Assembly: GCA_009767595.1 (NCBI GenBank)
Contig: VSDK01016810.1
Coordinates: 5,155 to 69,154 of the forward strand
Length of the DNA: 64,000 nucleotides
Direction of reading: 5' to 3'
Source of the DNA: Symbiodinium kawagutii
Taxonomy: Eukaryota > Sar > Dinophyceae > Suessiales > Symbiodiniaceae
A model generated the notes under the pieces. It was given only the letters and a program-made list of their open reading frames with translations. It did not search any database and was not told the DNA's origin. The position numbers and the translations under genes were made by a program. Below, piece after piece: positions 27,601-30,962 of this stretch (its first letter is position 1; the number at the start of each line of letters is the position of its first letter).

Positions 27601-30600
27601 TTTTCCCTCGTAACCATTAATAAATAGTTGATTGAAACCATCAACCAGTCAATCATTCACCAACTGGATGGTGATCGCGCGCTCCCCACGTCATTTCTTG
27701 CCTTCGCTTCGGTTCTGATCAGGAAGCAGCGCATCGCCATTGCCCGAGCTCTGCTTCGCGACCCTGCGGTCCGTAGCGCCCAGTGGGAGGGAGTGGCTGC
27801 ACGCCAGGATGACTGGCCGTTGCTTGGGAGGGAGGGTTGGGAGCCAGAGCCATCCTTGTAGCCCTTTAAGCAGAGAGCTAAGGAGCTACCAGGAGTTTTG
27901 TAAACAAATGGTAGGTTGCAATGGTTGATGATGGCGATGGGTTCATTAATGGTGATCTAATTTGGCGAGTGGTTTCAAGTTTTGAGCATTGTTTTATTTT
28001 CCTTTGTATTGATTGCTTCATGCTACAGTACGTATTGACAATGAGGAGTCATCATGGTCAATACTGTTGAAGCAACCATTCGTGGCATGATGAACATTTG
28101 AATGGTGGTTTTGGTGGTGAACCATCATGTTTTAACCATCATGTTCAACACCATCATTTTCAACAGAATAAGTTTGATAGCTAGCTATCATTTAGCCATC
28201 ATTTTCAACTAACCATCATTTTCAACACCAGACCATCATTTAACAACCATCATATACCATCATGTTCAACACCATCACTGAACCATCATGTCAACCACCA
28301 CACCAGGAACCACTCCTCACCCACAACAGGCAGGACGACTCATCTCCCGTGGGCCTCGCCTCGCGCCATGGGCGCGCCTTGCCTCAGGTGCTGCTGCTGG
28401 ACGAAGCCACCAGCAGCTTGGACGCCGTGAGCGAACGCCAGGTGCAGATCGCCTTGGATCGGTCCCGTGGCAAGCGCAGCGGATGTGAGCAGCGGTGGTG
28501 GGGTTGTGGTGGGTTGGATCATGGCTAGGGGGTAACAATCATAGGTGGATCATGGTTGATCATAGGCCACAGTTCCTATGTCATCAGACCCTAGTATAAT
28601 TAATTAATGGTTAATAATGGCTAGTAAAAAAAAAACTGGTTAATGATTAATGGCTAATAATGGTTAAAACTGATAGCAGGAGACCTGTGGAGATCACCTG
28701 TGGGCTTGCCAACTACTGGTGGATTGGATCATGGCGCCAGGGGATAGCAAGCAGCTTGGGCAACAAGGTTAATTAACCATGGGATCAGCATAGGCGTAGG
28801 GGACAACAATTTTTTTGGCATAGTAACAACCAGGTCAATCAACCATAGGTTGGATAGGGGAATCATAGGGCATAGCAACCAGGTTAGTAAACCAGGGGAT
28901 GAATGACTGATGGTGGGGTGGATCATGGTTGCTGATCTATCCTTACTGAGCTAAGCATAGGAGTTAACAACCATAAATCATGGCTTGAAGAAGCGAAACG
29001 CTGGTCGTCTTCAATCTTCCTTGGTGATCCCTCTGAGTTTGGGACCTCGAGTTTCCGTTCTTGGATTCATCGTTTGGCTCATCCTGGTCCGTCTTGAACT
29101 TCATAGCCAGCAATTTTCTTCTAGGTGCCTCAATTAAGTTGAGTTCCTTGAGTTGTCCCTCCCTCCCTCACCGAATGGTGGCAGAGGAGGCTTCTACTGC
29201 TCGCTCCCATGGGCAGGGAAAAAAGATCATGGCTTGATAGACGCTTATGATTGGTCCAGCACTTCATGAACCTCCCTTGTGGCTGGATAGTAGATCACTA
29301 GCTGCGTACGGGTAAACTGCTTGCAGTCACTATGGGGGTAAGAGCCTAACCGTCATGGCTGGCTGGTAGTGGGTGGTAGTTGGTGGTGAGTGGTCTTCTC
29401 GCCAGCCACGATGTCATGATTTGCCATCAATGATGGATATGATGATGCTAATGTATTGTACCAATTTGCACCAACAATGCTGATGGTTTATATTTTGCTG
29501 GTGAATGGCCAACACTTACAACCAATCATGATATGATTTACTGATTGGTGGTCAATGGTTGGGAATGGCCAAAAGTTACCTACAACCAATGATGACGATG
29601 TGATCCAACAAGCAATCAATGCGAAAATGCTGCCAGGGCTGGTGTCTTGGTTGCAATCTCGATATGTGTTTACCTTTCTATTGACAGATGGCTGCCGCAC
29701 TGACCAACATGTTTTCATACTTGCCAGACCCAGGCTGAATCTTGGTTTGTCACATCGTTGCTTTCCCTGCTTGTGCTTTGCAACTTCAAATTGAAGATTT
29801 CAATAGTCAATCGCCAAAATATATGCAAAGATATGTAAATCACCATTCTTTCCACATCTTTCAACCATTGTTCATCAACTTAAACCATCAATCAACCATT
29901 GTCAGTAGCCTTTCGCCATTTTTACATCACCATTGACATTTTCTTGCCCGCGGAGTCTCGCAGCATATGCGCAGTGGTTTGTACTTCGAAACACCGATCC
30001 GGCACGGAGCTGAGGCTATTGAAATCGAAACCACGAACGACCATCATCATTGCCCACAGGCAACTCGGGCCTTATCAACTAATTAATCCCTTCCTCTTGA
30101 GCCCCCCTGCTCCCTGTGGTGCAAAGGCCCCTCCCTCTCAGGGGGCGACGTCGGTCAATCATCAACAGTAGTCTGATTGGCCCAGGTTATTCATAGACCA
30201 GGGGTAAACCGTTGGAGTCAATGTGATTGTATCTCGATTTTAATTGATCATCCTAATATCAATCACATTGGGATCATGAGTTGAAATGACGACATATAAG
30301 CGTTGCATCATCACCGCAGGATCTGCTACGATGGGAAAGAATAACTTTGCAAATGCGACATGTTGGAAGGTCAACGCAGCAAGCAGCACTTGTTCGAGAA
30401 ATGGACACTTTTGGTGGCTGTAATTTCATCAACTACAGCGGTTGGCAAAACGGAATCATCTGCAGTAGTGGTTGCAGGTCTGGCGGGTGGTGCAAACTCA
30501 ACTCCTCAAACCATAAGTTCCTCTCGTAAAACTTATCAAGTCTGAAAGTTGGTCGGTTCATGTCCGTTTCTAAAAGTAGCTGGCTCGAATCCCAGTTCAG

Positions 30601-30867
30601 GCTCTAGCCTATTTATCACAAAGGCGAGCTTGCTAGCTGAAATTTTCTTTCACGAATTCTAGGGGCCTTTGGTAACGAGAGTCGCCCACTCAATGAAAAT
30701 ACGTTCGAACACCACCCCTCCCGAGCTTCACCCCTCCCAGGTCAGTTGGATGGCGGGATGTAGGACGCATCAACAGTGTCGTCGTTGTTAGCGTTGTGAT
30801 TTTTCCCTTTGGTCATCACCATCGGCATCAGGATTACATTGATTACATCCATAGTGTTCATCATCAT

Positions 30868-30899
<32 letters not shown>

Positions 30900-30915
30900 T
30901 CATCATCACCACCAG

Positions 30916-30962
<47 letters not shown>

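Noticed and set aside
27766-27768. GC donor directly after RDP in exon 24
   Set aside because: The GT donor one codon later restores PAVLLLDE, as in NBD1.
30560-30606. tRNA-like GGCTCGAATCCCAG
   Set aside because: T-stem does not pair properly and no D or anticodon arm lies upstream.
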